From NCBI GenBank assembly GCA_022606425.2, contig JAHDVF020001466.1:1035501-1099500 (forward strand): 64,000 bases of DNA, in the 5' to 3' direction. Shown here in pieces: positions 1 through 11,090 of the stretch (the first letter of the stretch is position 1; every line of letters begins with the position of its first letter). This DNA comes from Lepidostoma basale (taxonomy: Eukaryota; Arthropoda; Insecta; Trichoptera; Lepidostomatidae). Both the position numbers and the translations under genes were made by a program. The notes below the pieces were generated by a model. The model had not been told where the DNA came from. It did not search any database and worked only from the letters and a program-made list of their open reading frames with translations.

Positions 1-23
1 AAAACTAGCTAATAACTTATATA

Positions 24-412
24 AATGAAAACATCTGTCTTCTAGGAATTTTATTAAGCTTTATATGGAATGACATGTTTCACCCTTCTAAGGCATTATC
101 AAACATTTGATAATGCCTTAGAAGGGTAAAACAAGTCATTACATATAAAACTCAATAATACTCCTAGAAGAGAGACGTTTTACTAATTAACTAACTAACT
201 AACCATCACGCCATTTCCCCGGAGGGGTAGGCTGAGAGGGTGGATCGCCACAATGTTCTGTCCTGGCACACCTCTCCGGCTTCCTCCACATTATTCATAC
301 ATCGTACCATGCACGCACGTCAATTATTCCGACTTCGACGTTTTAATTTATATTAATTATTTAATATGGTGTTTTATATAATTGTTCAAGAAACAATATA
401 TAAATAAGAAAT
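24..412. repeat. Fold-back repeat P1 (Penelope-like, hammerhead-like arms), interrupted by a LINE-A insertion
   Basis: Two inverted arms meet near position 103. The left arm read on the minus strand has TTGATAA (96-102), a CCTT/AAGG stem, GAAA (78-81) and palindromic ACATGT followed by GTC. The right arm repeats this on the plus strand with AAAA and ACAAGT, so it is decayed. The right arm is split by a LINE-A copy (183-336) and resumes at 346 with the P1 end block that includes attgttcaagaaacaat. About a dozen P1 copies occur in this window. Assignment to Penelope-like pseudo-LTRs is inferred from the hammerhead-like core and inverted arrangement; no RT or GIY-YIG coding sequence is present. 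Confidence 0.6.
183..336 (-). mobile_element. LINE-A, 5'-truncated copy with 9-bp TSD
   Basis: On the minus strand this encodes the last part of a non-LTR retrotransposon ORF2 (CQDRTLWRS-like, then SAYPSGEMA-like and stop) and ends in (TTAG)n. The sequence gacgtttta lies on both sides (174-182 and 337-345) as a target-site duplication. It inserted into the right arm of P1, so it is younger than that repeat. It is only about 150 bp and non-autonomous. Confidence 0.85.
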
Positions 413-985
413 TCGCGAACTATCAATATATTGAAAGGTAGATCTGAGGTCTCATATATAGGTCTGATTCGATAAATACCCAATTTTATTTAAATAGATT
501 TAGAAAAAATGTTTCAATAAGTATGGTTCAGAGCGAAGAAATATATGATATATCATTCACAAAAAAACTTGAGGCATTATCGAAATTCGATCAAATTGTA
601 CAAGTAAAGGGGAATTTATTCATTTTGGTTGGACAGAGACCGATGAAAACAGCTCTTGCAAGGAATTAGATCAACCAAAAGATTGGAAAAAATTCTATTG
701 TTTGTGGAGTGTGAAATGCGTATAGATTGTGTTCGGACATTCCGTATGTGAGCCCACTACGCTCGTAAATAACGCAGAATGCAAGTTTATGAATTCCTTT
801 TGTTAAGTATTCATCGTGCCATGTTCTGGTATAAGTAAGGAGGAGCCCGTGAGGGAGGGATTGGCCGGAGTATTGTGTTCGGTAGTGTATTAATTTCTGG
901 ACGTGCCTTGCATAATAACGAGAACTTGAATAAGTCTTAATTAAAAGAAGACACAAGCAAATTGTTCTACTAGAGAATTCGCAAC
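413..985. other. No gene recognised
   Basis: A+T-rich sequence with one minus-strand open frame of 96 codons (666-956). Its translation resembles no family I know. I see no coding signature such as flanking splice sites or a signal peptide, so I treat it as chance. Confidence 0.5.
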
Positions 986-990
986 ATAAA

Positions 991-1052
991 ACTAACTAAC
1001 CATCCCCTAAGGGGTAGGCAGAGAGGATGGATTCCTCTACATTCATACATCG
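991..1052 (-). mobile_element. LINE-A 3' tail fragment
   Basis: Starts with (CTAA)n and the ggggtaggcagagaggatgg block shared by LINE-A copies, then jumps to the tctacattcatacatcg block. An internal deletion has removed the CQDRTVW part. It directly abuts a LINE-B1 copy. Confidence 0.75.
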
Positions 1053-1053
1053 A

Positions 1054-1287
1054 AACAAGTGCAAACAACATAATAATTCCAGTCAGAGCCAATAAAGCAA
1101 GTTTCAATGATCGTGCTTTCAGAGTTGCGGGTCCGTTGGCGTGGAACAGCCTCCATGTTAGTATTAAGTATGAGGATAGTGTTAAATTTAAGAAATTTCT
1201 AAAGACTGCACTGTTCGGTCAGTCATTTCCTAGTGCGCCCTTGGAGTAATTGCACTTAAAATACAAGTCATCAGAATAATATAATAA
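1054..1287 (+). mobile_element. LINE-B1 (CR1/L2-like) ORF2 C-terminus and 3' end
   Basis: The plus strand encodes a typical C-terminal block of CR1/L2-like reverse transcriptase ORFs (motifs DRAFRVAGPLAWNSLH and FKKFLKTALFGQSF) ending with TAA at 1247-1249. The 3' UTR begins with gcgcccttggagtaatt but has lost part of the conserved hairpin. An aataatataataa tail precedes SINE S1. The same peptide is encoded by the copies near 20.3 and 29.9 kb. Confidence 0.8.
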
Positions 1288-1490
1288 CCGGGTGGTGGTC
1301 TAGGGATTAGAACGCTTGGCTCCTGATCCAGGGGGCATGGGTTCAAGCCTGGACACGACCAGGTTCCTTCTTCATAATAATGAGCTATTTTCTGCTCACA
1401 TTGAAGATTGTAAAATAAATTCTAATATCATTGATATAAATCCTTGATGTTAGTCTTTTTTAAATAAATAAATAAAAATAAAAAGAATAA
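1288..1490 (+). mobile_element. tRNA-derived SINE (S1)
   Basis: The first ~75 bases resemble a tRNA: an A-box-like tggtctagggattag and a B-box ggttcaagcc about 45 bases later. A body unrelated to tRNA follows, then an A-rich (aaat)n end. The internal Pol III promoter layout plus a non-tRNA body and A-rich tail identify a SINE, not a functional tRNA gene. A short S1 head fragment recurs near 55.8 kb. Confidence 0.8.
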
Positions 1491-1497
1491 AATAATC

Positions 1498-1547
1498 GTA
1501 ACATGCAAGCTCGTCGATTTTTCCGACTTCGGATGTGGCCGCCATAA
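1498..1547 (-). mobile_element. LINE-A fragment
   Basis: About 50 bases match the LINE-A segment around catgcaagctcgtcgattt and ccgacttcggatgtggcc, which in full copies encodes the GHIRSRNNRRAC-like stretch. It has neither tail nor flanking duplication. Confidence 0.6.
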
Positions 1548-1554
1548 ACAATTA

Positions 1555-1830
1555 GAATAATTTGGTCATTTGGTTAAATTATTTGTTATTTCTTGAACAA
1601 TGTAAAACTCTTAATTAAATACGTTACGAATGAAAACGTCGGTTAATAAGAAGTTTTATTAAAATTTATGGGAGTGGCATGTTTCGCCTATCAGGCTCAG
1701 ACATTCGATAAATGTTAATAAAACTTCTATAAAACATACGTTTTCATTCGTATAGATTATTTTAAATAGAGTTTTACATCATTGTTCAAGAAACATTAAA
1801 AAATTTTACCAAATGACCAAATCAATCAAT
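1555..1830. repeat. Fold-back repeat P1
   Basis: Inverted arms share ttggtcatttggt, tcttgaacaatgtaaaactc and gaatgaaaacgt blocks, and the right arm carries their reverse complements. The left arm read on the minus strand keeps GCCTGATAGGC-GAAA-CATG, so stem II and GAAA of the hammerhead-like core survive while the TTGATAA part is displaced. Confidence 0.6.
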
Positions 1831-2043
1831 TAATAAAAGATATCTAATAACATTTTAAGCATTTGAAGATATCAAATAACAGAGACATTTTTATTCGTAT
1901 TAATTAACTAATGTGAATTTTTTCAAATTGTTGGATACGTAAATGTGAAATTAATCTAATGTTTATACAAATTCATTGAGGGTGTCTTATTAGTGCAAAA
2001 TTCACATACATAACATCAATTAAGGATCATAGGTTTGTAAAAT

Positions 2044-2253
2044 ATGAAGAATTATAAGAATGCGCGTTCGTTACTCCGGTGCTCAAAACGTTTCGCTGTG
2101 TTTGAAACGCGCCCTTTTACGGCGTTTGATGCCTTCCCGAAAAACTTGATCGCGCCAAAACCGCTCAGAGCTATGTTTCGTCCAAGTAGGCTGTGCTGTA
2201 ATAAGGAATATTTTCTTTTATCTCGCCCGCGCTCTGTGCCAAAAGTTAAATAA
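2044..2253 (+). other. Unrecognised 69-codon open frame, probably not a gene
   Basis: The frame lies in a locally GC-richer stretch. The translation is rich in Arg, Pro and Phe and matches no family I recognise. A full ATG-to-TAA frame of this size is expected by chance in 64 kb. Confidence 0.15.
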
Positions 2254-2503
2254 AATAAGAGAAATTAAAACACATCGGATGAGTTATGCAGGAGACTTGT
2301 GCGGGGGCCAAATGCGGTTACAGGGAGAATAAGATCTGTACATTTAAATCTACTAGTAATAAAATTCGAAATTCAAAAAAACAATTCAATTCGTTTTCTA
2401 ATAATGTTCAAAAGATCAATTTTTTTTATAAAGGCGAATAACCTAACAAATATTGTAAAAATATCACAGTGAGACATATGATTATAATGTACCTATTGTT
2501 TAT

Positions 2504-2985
2504 AATTAATACGTAATATCTAATGTTCTTGTGCCGACCCTTATGTATGTAAGTGAAGCATGGAACTTGCAAAAGAAGGATGAAAGTAAAATAAATGCAG
2601 TAGAAATGAGATTTCTAAGACGAATGTGTGATAAATCTGTAAATGATATAGTGTCTAATGCAAGTATAAGAAGAGAATGCGGTGCGAAAGAAAGTGTTAT
2701 GAACAAAATAATCAGAGGTTCGTTAAGATGGTTTAGACACATGTAAAAAATTAGTGATGTTAGAATGGTGAACAAGGTATATGTGAACGACGTGAACGGA
2801 GCTAGAAATAAAGGAAGGCCGAGGAAAACGCGGTACGATCAAATCAATCAAATATTACATATCGGTCACGTGAGGAGTCGGAGAAATCGACAAGATGTAT
2901 GAATGTAGAGGATTTGAGAGAAGTATGTCAGGACAGAACTGAATTGTTGAAAAGAAGAAAAAAAGAAGAAGAAGAAGAAGAATTG
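2504..2985 (+). mobile_element. LINE-A ORF2 C-terminal fragment with (GAA)n end
   Basis: Encodes, with frame breaks, the LINE-A series: VPTLMYVSEAWNLQKKDESK, INAVEMRFLRRMCDKS, a GSLRWFRHM motif, RGRPRKTRYDQINQIL-like residues, then NVEDLREVCQDRT. It ends in a purine run (gaagaagaag) instead of (TTAG)n, so the true 3' terminus is missing or replaced. Stops and frameshifts show it is dead. Confidence 0.85.
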
Positions 2986-3183
2986 GATAATTTCTATCAC
3001 ATCAAATGTAAATGAATATTAATGTTAGATTTTGATAAAGTTATTTTTATTTTTATTCGTATTGAAACATCTGAAGGCTTTAAAATTTATTTTATGATGC
3101 TTAACTCAAAACTACGAAATTAAATAAAAAAAACATTAAAATTTAACTATTAAATCCTAAAAATTATTTTGACAACTGAAAAA

Positions 3184-3346
3184 TTCAAGGATTAATTTTA
3201 TCTCAATAGAGACGAAGATGCAAACTGGAAACTGAATATGGTGATCGAGGTGTTTACAGGACTTATGACCTGTCATTGGTTTGGTTAAGCGCACGCTTTA
3301 TGTAATTACAACATTCCCCATTCCACCTTTCTTATGAACACCATTG
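3184..3346 (+). mobile_element. MITE-like element M1, internal fragment
   Basis: Shares ctcaatagagacgaagatg, ggtgtttacaggacttatga, cctgtcattggtt and acaacattccccattcca with the copies at 31.1, 32.2 and 58.1 kb. Terminal inverted repeats are absent here. Confidence 0.75.
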
Positions 3347-3855
3347 AAAACTGAAAAATTAATAAATATATATTTAAATCTATAAAAAATACAATATATT
3401 ATTCAAGGCAGACACTTCCACAACTTCTTGATTTGAATGATACTTTTATTTATGTATTATACATAATCATACAACTTCTTTGTTTCTCGTCTGAGTATAT
3501 TGCTCAAGTTGTCCAAACCACTTTATAATATCTCGCAGCTGTAAATTAGAATAAATGATGTAAACTATTGTATTATAATGTAGACATTATTCGCCTTTGC
3601 AAATTTGGTAACACATTCATTCATCCGCGGATTCAAAGCAGGTTATTTTGTAGGTATAACCAAGAGAGACTGTTACCTGCTTATGTACGACTTGGAACCA
3701 GTTGAACTTATAATATGAAGTCATATTTCACTGATCATTCACGAACACAACTATTAAATTTATACGTTCAATTCGCGAACACCTATTAATCTAATTATAC
3801 GTAAACGATTTTTTTATTTTTTTTATTTATTGCAATGGAATATTATCGTTAATTG

Positions 3856-4007
3856 TAACTAACTAACTAACTAACCATCACGCCGTCTCCCCAAAAGGGT
3901 AAGCAGAAAGAATGGACTGCCACACTTTAATCGATGCGGCACTTCATCCTTCGCTTTTCGCCATCGCGAGAGACGCGGTGTGATGGGTTGCGAACCTCAT
4001 CACCATA
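3856..4007 (-). mobile_element. SINE-like element S3 with LINE-A-type tail
   Basis: The 3' ~60 bases ((TTAG)n plus the ggggtaggcagaaagaatgg-type block) match LINE-A. The 5' ~90 bases (ggtgtgatgggttgcgaacc, read on the plus strand) do not and are shared only with the copies at 46.9 and 50.4 kb. Possible short TSD gttaatt at 3848-3854 and 4008-4014. A B-box-like ggttcgcaaccc lies near the 5' end on the minus strand. Confidence 0.7.
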
Positions 4008-4036
4008 GTTAATTTAAACTTTTCGAAATTTGGCAA

Positions 4037-4096
4037 ATAAACTAACTAACCATTAAGTCGTATCGCTAAGTTGGTAAACAGAGAAAATTACTGATA
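4037..4096 (-). mobile_element. Degenerate LINE-A tail
   Basis: An actaactaaccatt start and a diverged ggtaaacagagaaaatt block are all that remain of a LINE-A-type 3' end. Confidence 0.45.
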
Positions 4097-4330
4097 ATTT
4101 ATATTTGGTGAACAAAAAAGATACCTCCACCTGTAGAGTTACTTAAATAGTTACACTCTGTGCACTAGAAATGACATTAAATCGGTAAAACGTTCCTCCA
4201 CAATGACAAGAAAGAATGGGTAAATGGCTCCTTTTAAGGCAATGATTCAAGTGGTTCTCATATTTTTTATTTGTATAAATTCAACATAATTTATTTTTTC
4301 CGATTAAAGTATTTGGTAATATAAGTTTAT

Positions 4331-4462
4331 TAACTAACTAACAAATCACGCAGTTTCTTCGAAGGGGTAGGTATAGAAGATGGACCGCCACACTATTCTA
4401 GCATGACATAACTCGTGCGCCTCTTCTACATCCACACACGGTGGCACGCTCGTTAATTGTTC
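4331..4462 (-). mobile_element. LINE-A 3' end, diverged
   Basis: Tail taactaactaac followed by cgaaggggtagg, gatggaccgccacactattc and a degraded catccacacacggtggcacg block. Minus-strand translation gives the CQDRTVWRS-like end with substitutions. Confidence 0.7.
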
Positions 4463-4839
4463 TTTATATTGCCATTATTTTTTTTAATGTATTTAAATGT
4501 GATTCCACAACACAAATGAAAGCGAATATAGAGAAAAAATGTGTGAATATCTTCAACAAGAGAAAGTCTACATTAGTATTTAAACGCATTTACGTATGAA
4601 CCTAATTATTAAATAAAAGATAAACGAAGAAACAGAAGTATACTATTCTAAAATACCAAATGCACATTATATTAACTTTTGAATATATACACGTAAAACT
4701 AAATGTTCCAATAAACAGAACATTTCAGAATTATTTAGTGTGTAACAAGTCGTTAGCTAAAAATATTTCAAAATTCGAACGACTTCGCGTCAATTCTCAA
4801 AAAGCGAACACCTAAACTTACATTTCAGCTAATGCGCCG

Positions 4840-5180
4840 TAACAAAAAGATTAGACCATTTACTCGCGTGTAACGCCAAAGCGGGGTAAATAAAACAGCA
4901 TTTTGTTGCCGGGGTAATAAATTACACGTCAAATTTAAACTTTTGGATTGGTTTACGATCACAGGTGAGTAGTGGCGGGGAGCGGGGAGGGGTAACATTC
5001 GTTTCTCTTTTGTAAGAGAAAGGGAAGGGGGGCGAGGCCAACTTTAGTTCGGGGTAATAAATCAAGGGGCGTTATGCGCCATGTTGGACCGTTTCAACCC
5101 CCGGGGGGACGGGGCGGGGGAAGGTAGAAACATCCCTCTGAAATAACATTGAGACGCGGTTACAATAAATTACAGAATTT
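4840..5180. other. GC-rich low-copy segment, candidate regulatory DNA
   Basis: Contains ggcgggggaagg, an agcggggaggggtaac block, two ggggtaataaat motifs (around 4911 and 5052) and gcgccatgttgg (5074-5085). It matches no repeat in this window and has no long frame. It stands out from the A+T-rich surroundings. A regulatory role is an inference from composition only. Confidence 0.3.
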
Positions 5181-5439
5181 TGCAATGTGAAATTTAGAGC
5201 GAAATTCTCAAGGATACCTTTAAAGTTAACACGAATGTAATCTTAGGTTAGATTAACAATAATCTAGGTAAGAATTTAATAAAGGTGTTTTAACCTACAT
5301 ACTCACAGCTATCATGTTTTATGGCAATGATTTTTTTTTGAGAATTAAAATACTGTTTTCCACAAGTAAACAATGAAACATTTTTGATAAACTAAAGGGC
5401 ATTAACACTAAAATTAGATTATGACGATTTTTGTATGAA

Positions 5440-5512
5440 TTAAAACACTGATTTTTCTACAATCGAGTTTATTTTTCTCGACATGTTTCAAGTTTTTTAT
5501 ATCATTAAAGTT
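5440..5512 (-). repeat. P3 fragment with partial hammerhead-like 3' half
   Basis: On the minus strand it reads CTTGAAACATGTCGAGAAA followed by the P3 block aataaactcg. The GAAA, palindromic ACATGT and GTC-GAGAAA parts survive, but CTGATGA and stem II are gone. Confidence 0.5.
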
Positions 5513-6192
5513 GATTATTAATTTATTTGATACATATTATTTTTTACTATTATTGATAGTGAGCTAAATTATCTCTTGGTATTACGTGAATGGAATAGAA
5601 AATGTTTCCTTTTGTATTATTGATGACATCATCTTAACGGACATTCCCTATTCACCCTCGCAGCCCCTTGGGAGAAAGGTACCTTAGCTATGGCGCTGTT
5701 CATAACAACTACCCCCAAGACAAACTGGCAGTGAAACAGGCTGCAAAAACTGTGGAATATACCATTTTGAATTTCAACACATTCTAACTATTGATGTTAA
5801 GTTCAAATCAAAGTTCTTGGGATGCCAATTTTTATGTGGCAGTTTCCCGTTTCTTTCCATTTTTTTGTTTACAACAGCTCATTTGAACCGAATTACTGTA
5901 CACATTTTTTTAGCTATTGAATCTCATTCAAAGCTATCGCTACTCTACCACGAATAATATGTTGCTTTTTATTTAAAAAAAACGTAATATTATATTAATT
6001 GAAATGTATCTAAAACCTTTCGTGTTTCAAATAAATTCCCCAATGCTGTTACGATAGAATGGCCCCCCTTAAATTACTACTATGTAAAGATAAAAGTGTT
6101 TATTTGATTCAAAACTGCTATAATGAAACTTAATTACGAGTATATTTTTATTTTTTTTTAAATCGTAAAATTTCTGTAGATAATGAAGTTAT

Positions 6193-6440
6193 TTAACCCC
6201 TATAGTGCGGTTGGCTACATTTGAAGTCCAAAAAATATTGTTTCGAAATGGACCAGACAACATCTGCAGCCCATATATGAACGTATCTTATAATATTTTA
6301 TATTTCAGTCTTTTATCACTGAATTGTAGGTAATATTATGATAAACTAGGGCAATTCATTTGAAGTGCAAATGTAGCCAGCCACAGTTCAACACTGATTT
6401 TTTTTACTGCAAATGAACCCAACCGCGCAGTGTAGATTAA
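6193..6440. mobile_element. TTAA-flanked MITE M2 (piggyBac-like)
   Basis: Bounded by TTAA at 6193-6196 and 6437-6440. The ends are imperfect inverted repeats: left cccctatagtgcggttggct, right reverse-complement tctacactgcgcggttgggt, both continuing into catttg. The size (~245 bp), TTAA target duplication and C-rich terminus fit non-autonomous piggyBac-type elements. No transposase coding sequence. A second copy, interrupted by P4 and P1, is at 25768-26421. Confidence 0.65.
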
Positions 6441-6949
6441 ACAATAGTTTTAAAGGTATTTATGGACTGTGGAACAGTTCTAAATTCTTTGGAGTAAAAT
6501 GCGATAGACGAATGGTAAAATTCTTAAAACACGCCACTTCCTGATTCGAAGGGCTAATTTAATCCTATAAATTCGTTTGTAAAGTTACATTTTATATTCC
6601 GATCATTATTATGTTTCTAGGGCGTATCGACACCAGGCGGTGGTATTAGTGTCATATTAATATAATTCTAATGGACCATCCCTCACACGCCTGACGTGCC
6701 AGCTATAAGTCACCAAAACACGATAGTGCATAGAAAAATAGAACTAAAAAAATGTTCCCGGCTACTAAGGCGCCCTAGGAAACGTGAGTTATTCAAACTC
6801 CTTGATAAACGACCGCTTAGAGAGGCCATTTGGTAAGAAGGACTATTAGAATACTAATCATTGATATAAACCACAAAAAGACGAATGAGCAACACACAAT
6901 GGTCTTATCCCTCTGTCGAATGATTTAATGTGTCCCGCTGATCACGCTA

Positions 6950-7210
6950 TTGTTTTTTTCGGCCATCAAAAACAACATGGCGGCCATGCTTCCTAAATCA
7001 TTCATGGGACATAATTCTGGAAAATGGCGGTAATTGATATCTTTCCATCGGAGTGCTTGGGATTTTGTTTCCTTTCTTCATTGTACGGCGGAAGGGTTGT
7101 TTTTTATTGTCTTTGTTCGTTTCTATTCAGTAGATGGAAATCGGGTGGCCGAAGTCAAAGTTTCAACAGCCATTATTCACTCGATTCTTCCTCTTCGTCA
7201 ATTTGAATAA
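6950..7210. promoter_or_regulatory. Low-copy segment with clustered YY1/Pho-like motifs (candidate)
   Basis: Within 60 bases there are acatggcggccatgc (6975-6989) and aaaatggcgg (7020-7029), both giving the GCCAT core on one or both strands with the CCGCCATnTT form. No repeat match. A 60-codon plus frame (7024-7206) overlaps but looks non-coding. Regulatory function is a hypothesis. Confidence 0.25.
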
Positions 7211-7689
7211 AAAATCTTTTTTGAAAAAACTCGGCTACGTAGATTAAAAAGCACTCAAATTAGATTTTAATAAGCGTTAGTGCACTTATTACTAGCCAAA
7301 GAAAAACTTTTAAACTGAATATTATTGAAAAGTCGAACGAAACGACTTTGCTTTGTATGGTGAAAATTCTTAAATGAATATAGGTAATTAAAAATAATTT
7401 ATATTAATATAAGCTAATTCCAATTTTTCAAACGCATTTTATCAGACGTCCGTGTAAGAATTTTAACAATAAAAATAATCAGAACGAAGACAAAAATTAT
7501 TGTGTTGTACGAGAGAGAATTAATTTTTTTTAAATATTATTTTCAATAACTCCAACACCACTTAAACCTACATCTAATAAGATATAGTGTTCTAATGGAA
7601 AACGCACCAAGTTAAATAAACCCAAAAATAATTACTATTATGTAAATTCTAATAAGGTTTTATAAATATAATCCATTAATATTGAAACT

Positions 7690-7927
7690 ATTATCTTTTT
7701 TTTTCTTAATTCCTATATATTATAGGAATTAAGCAGGATTAATCAGAAGACAAATACTCTTGACATTGGAGAGTATCTTGTATTCCTAATGTAGAACCAT
7801 CTCTCATGCGTTCCTGGTATTATATATTTTTTTTATGTTTTACCTGTTCTCAATAGATGCCTTAAACTATAATTATTGTTTGTAATATATTTTGAGAAAA
7901 TAAACTGATTTGATTTGATTTGATTTT
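7690..7927 (+). mobile_element. Possible LINE 3' UTR with (TGATT)n tail
   Basis: A non-coding stretch ends in aataaactgatttgatttg and a short (gattt)n run. That tail style is usual for insect CR1-group LINEs. No coding remnant is visible. Confidence 0.3.
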
Positions 7928-9649
7928 TTTTTTAACGATGAATAAAAATGAATACCTATATTAAAATTATGTTAATTATTTCTTGTATATTCGCCATAAC
8001 TTTGTGTTGTAGATGTTTATATACGTATGTCTTTTTTAATATACTTAGTATGCAGCACTAATTTAAGCATCTGTCAAAACTGACCACATATTAAATAAAA
8101 ATAGTAATATTTTAAATATTTATATTTATATAATATCACTAACGAAGGGCTTGTTAGTCCGAAACATTTTGGTTAAAAAGTAAAACAGTACATAAATTTA
8201 CTCTACATCTTAAAATTTCTCATATCAAAAATATTACTCATCGTCGTCTGGATGTTTCTCATGTGTATAATAAAATATTTAGAAAAATTTAGTACTCAGG
8301 TATACGAGGGCGGTGGTTTTAATTTCAGCATCATTTATCTTCGTTTAATTTGAGATTTAGCCCTGACTTCAGCCGCTATTTTGATCCCATCCCAGCCCCC
8401 AGAATACATCACAATCCACTTTTGGCCAGAACCTCAAAAAGCTTTTAAGAATGGCACCTACCTGAGGCTTGGAGGGGAGCAGGTTATACATTTAAACCTC
8501 CGGGAAATCTGATATCAAATACGATCATTCCAATCTTAATTTTTCTATTGACCGCCTACATTTTTCACCCCCGAATACAGACACCAAAATAAATCAACTC
8601 CACTGTATTTCGACTCAGGTGTAAAATGATAAAATAAACATCGGAATTTATTAACCTGACCTGAAGATTCTAGAAAAAAAAACACTTTATTTAAATTTAT
8701 TTTGAAATACGTCACAATAAACTTAAAGCAGTTTCAAAATTGTTTGATGTTTTGTGTGATTCTTCGATTAAGTTGTTTCTAACTCACTATTATCCGATTT
8801 CTATGACCGAAAGACACAGTGTATAAACTGGCAAATATTTCATAAACTGATTTTCGTATTATATTTAAAAAATAAAACTTGCATATTTGTCTGGTTTTTC
8901 GTCATGTTTTCCTGGTAGAATTGTATTAATTAGCGAAATATTTTAATCATTTTCTTATTCTTGAAGCGTGCAAACAATCCAGTTGTATTTAATTGATTTC
9001 TAACAAAATACCCTCCTCTGTATTTTCTTTAAGCCCGTAGGTATCAAATTATTCCTACTTTTTATTCATAGGGAGAAATATAATTATACATAACGACCCT
9101 AATAATAAGGAAATGATCTGTTTTGTATTCGTCTCCATTCTAACAAATTATAATACAACGTATAATAATAATGACTGCTTAATATATTAAACAATGAGCA
9201 TGCCAAATTAGGAACAAGATTAGGAGCACATGATTCGTCTATTATAAGATTTTTTATATTATACAATCACATTGTATTGAAACACTGTCACAAATTACTT
9301 TTTCCATTATCTATTACGTTATTAGGCAACTTGCTAAATTAGTTATAGGATTCGAAGCGTTCAAGTCACTTCTTCTATTGTATAACATTATTTTCTTATG
9401 AACTCTGGTAAGCAGTCAGAGCAGAAGTCCAATGAAGACGCATTCAGAGTCGTAAAACTCGCGTGACGGGAATTTCCATATAAATTTATGGCTCCAACAT
9501 GATGAAAACTTAAATCGAAAATCATATGAACAATCGAATAAATTTAAAAGGATGTTTTTTGCATGGCTATGAGCCACGCGCTTGCGACACAATAAAACAC
9601 AATCTATCCCACACTCGGAGATCTAGAAAAAACTGGAATACAAACACAC

Positions 9650-9995
9650 GAAGTCAGTTCATAAAAAATATTACCCTTATTATTCCACATCAGGCCTGGA
9701 ATAATGCCTCTTGTATTTTTCTCTACTCATCCCTATCTTGTCCCTTACGCATCCAGGTCGTCCCAACTTTTCGGGAAATGTCATTAGTCCATTTTATAGA
9801 TAGCCTCCCGACACTAATTTCCTTGTCAAATACCTCAATTTTAGTACTCTGGGTGTCCATCTGGTACTGCCTTGTCTGGCTATATGTCCAGCCCATTACC
9901 ACTTTACTTTAGCTGTACTATCCATGATGTCGGCAAATTTGGTTCGGCGTCTAATTTCTTCGTTTCGTATTTTATCTCGAAGACTTTGCCGTTTC
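9650..9995 (-). mobile_element. LINE-E ORF2 C-terminal remnant
   Basis: Minus-strand translation across frame breaks gives SLRDKIRNEEIRRRTKFADI, KVKW then a stop and WAGHIARQ, STRWTPRVLKL and a KLGRPGCVRDK-like stretch. The order (helix, W-x-W-x-GHIAR, R-W, then a Trp/Gln-rich end) matches the tail of APE-type LINE reverse transcriptases. The plus-strand 128-codon frame (9526-9912) is its antisense shadow. Confidence 0.7.
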
Positions 9996-10157
9996 ATGGA
10001 TCGTGTGTTTTTTTTTTAATTTGTAGCCACTTTTTGCTGCGGTGGTAGTTGTCTCTTGATTTTGTGTTAGTATTTGCAATGCACGTATATTTATTCATCG
10101 GTTACGTAAATTCATAATTTTTCAAAAATTTTAATTTCGTCATTTTATAGGAATTTT

Positions 10158-10552
10158 ATAATAATAATAATAAGGCTAATTTGTAAAGCGCCGTTTTCGT
10201 GATCAAGGGCGCTTTGACAGTGTTTGTAGTCCTGAGAGCTGCATCTGACACCAGCAATCAGATAACCGTTGTTTACATTTTAGGCGATATTTTGAAAAGG
10301 TGGGTTTTTAGGTGAGATTTAAAATCGGTCGGATCGCCAATGCATCTGAAGCGTGCAGGAAGCATATTCCAGGCGGACGGACCTGCCACTGCGAAAGCCC
10401 TATCTCCGAAATTTTTCCGGGGGTTGCGCTTGAGCTCAACGAATCTGCCTATTGCCGAAGAGTTTGCTGATCGAACTATCATCAATAGAGCTTTAAACTT
10501 GGATAAATAAGGGATTTTTGTAGCAATAGCCTCCATACCAAGCATTGTCTAG
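10158..10552 (-). mobile_element. LINE-B4 (CR1/L2-like) ORF2 C-terminus and 3' end
   Basis: The minus frame 10545-10273 encodes a good CR1/L2-like C-terminus (FGDRAFAVAGPSAWNMLPAR, FKSHLKTHLF). After the stop comes gcgccc...cggcgc (3' hairpin partners near 10190 and 10209) and an (ATT)n tail at 10158-10172. It has about 90 intact codons, among the best preserved in this group here, but is strongly 5'-truncated. Confidence 0.85.
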
Positions 10553-10748
10553 TTTATTTATTCAGAGTAAGATAGTTAACGGCAGTTTCATCCACTCAAA
10601 GCACACATATTTCTGCATCTGACTGGACTTTGAAAAAATATTTTTGGCATCTAAACTAGACATCGATTATATTTAAATAAGTCTCAAGCGCCAATAATTC
10701 GGAATTATATTCAGTAAGAATTACCATATAATATACAGAAATGAGTTC

Positions 10749-10960
10749 ATAACTAACTAACTATCACGCCTTTTAATGACGGAATAAGCAGAAAAGATTG
10801 ATCGTGACTCTACTACATATCCTGTCACAAGTTACTAATTAATTTCATTGTTTTTTTTGTACCTCGTTTTCCAAAATTATTCAGTACATTCACGTGGTTC
10901 CTTCTAATATTTTTACTGTGTGTCCTAACAATCTTAGATTTCTTATCATTGTTTTGTTCA
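10749..10960 (-). mobile_element. LINE-A, strongly decayed
   Basis: Begins with aactaactaactatcacgcc, then a shortened taagcagaaaagattgatcg block. Diverged echoes of the upstream LINE-A coding region (cctcgttttcc, ttgttcataacg) follow. Internal deletions have removed the NVEEAR region. Confidence 0.5.
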
Positions 10961-11090
10961 TAACGAAAACTTTATCAATGTTTGTCATTCTTTCGTACAA
11001 TGCTTTACAACACATTTGTTAAGGAAAACAAATATTTATCGCATTTAATATACTTTCAATATTTTTTGTCCTATGCTTTATATGTACAAT

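Noticed and set aside
186..201. Telomeric DNA from ctaactaacta runs
   Set aside because: Runs are short, four-base units attached to LINE-A 3' ends throughout the window.
1288..1362. Possible functional tRNA gene
   Set aside because: A- and B-box-like motifs are present, but acceptor ends do not pair and a SINE body with A-rich tail follows; the head recurs at 55.8 kb.
2044..2253. 69-codon plus frame in GC-richer DNA
   Set aside because: No family resemblance, no splice or promoter context, size within chance expectation; listed only as low-confidence.
8140..8190. aagggcttgttagtccgaaacatt as a hammerhead half
   Set aside because: A GGCT/AGTCC stem before GAAAC can be drawn, but no CTGANGA box or palindromic stem III; could equally be chance.
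9526..9912. 128-codon plus-strand open frame
   Set aside because: The opposite strand encodes LINE-E reverse transcriptase C-terminal motifs over most of the same bases; the plus frame is an antisense shadow.
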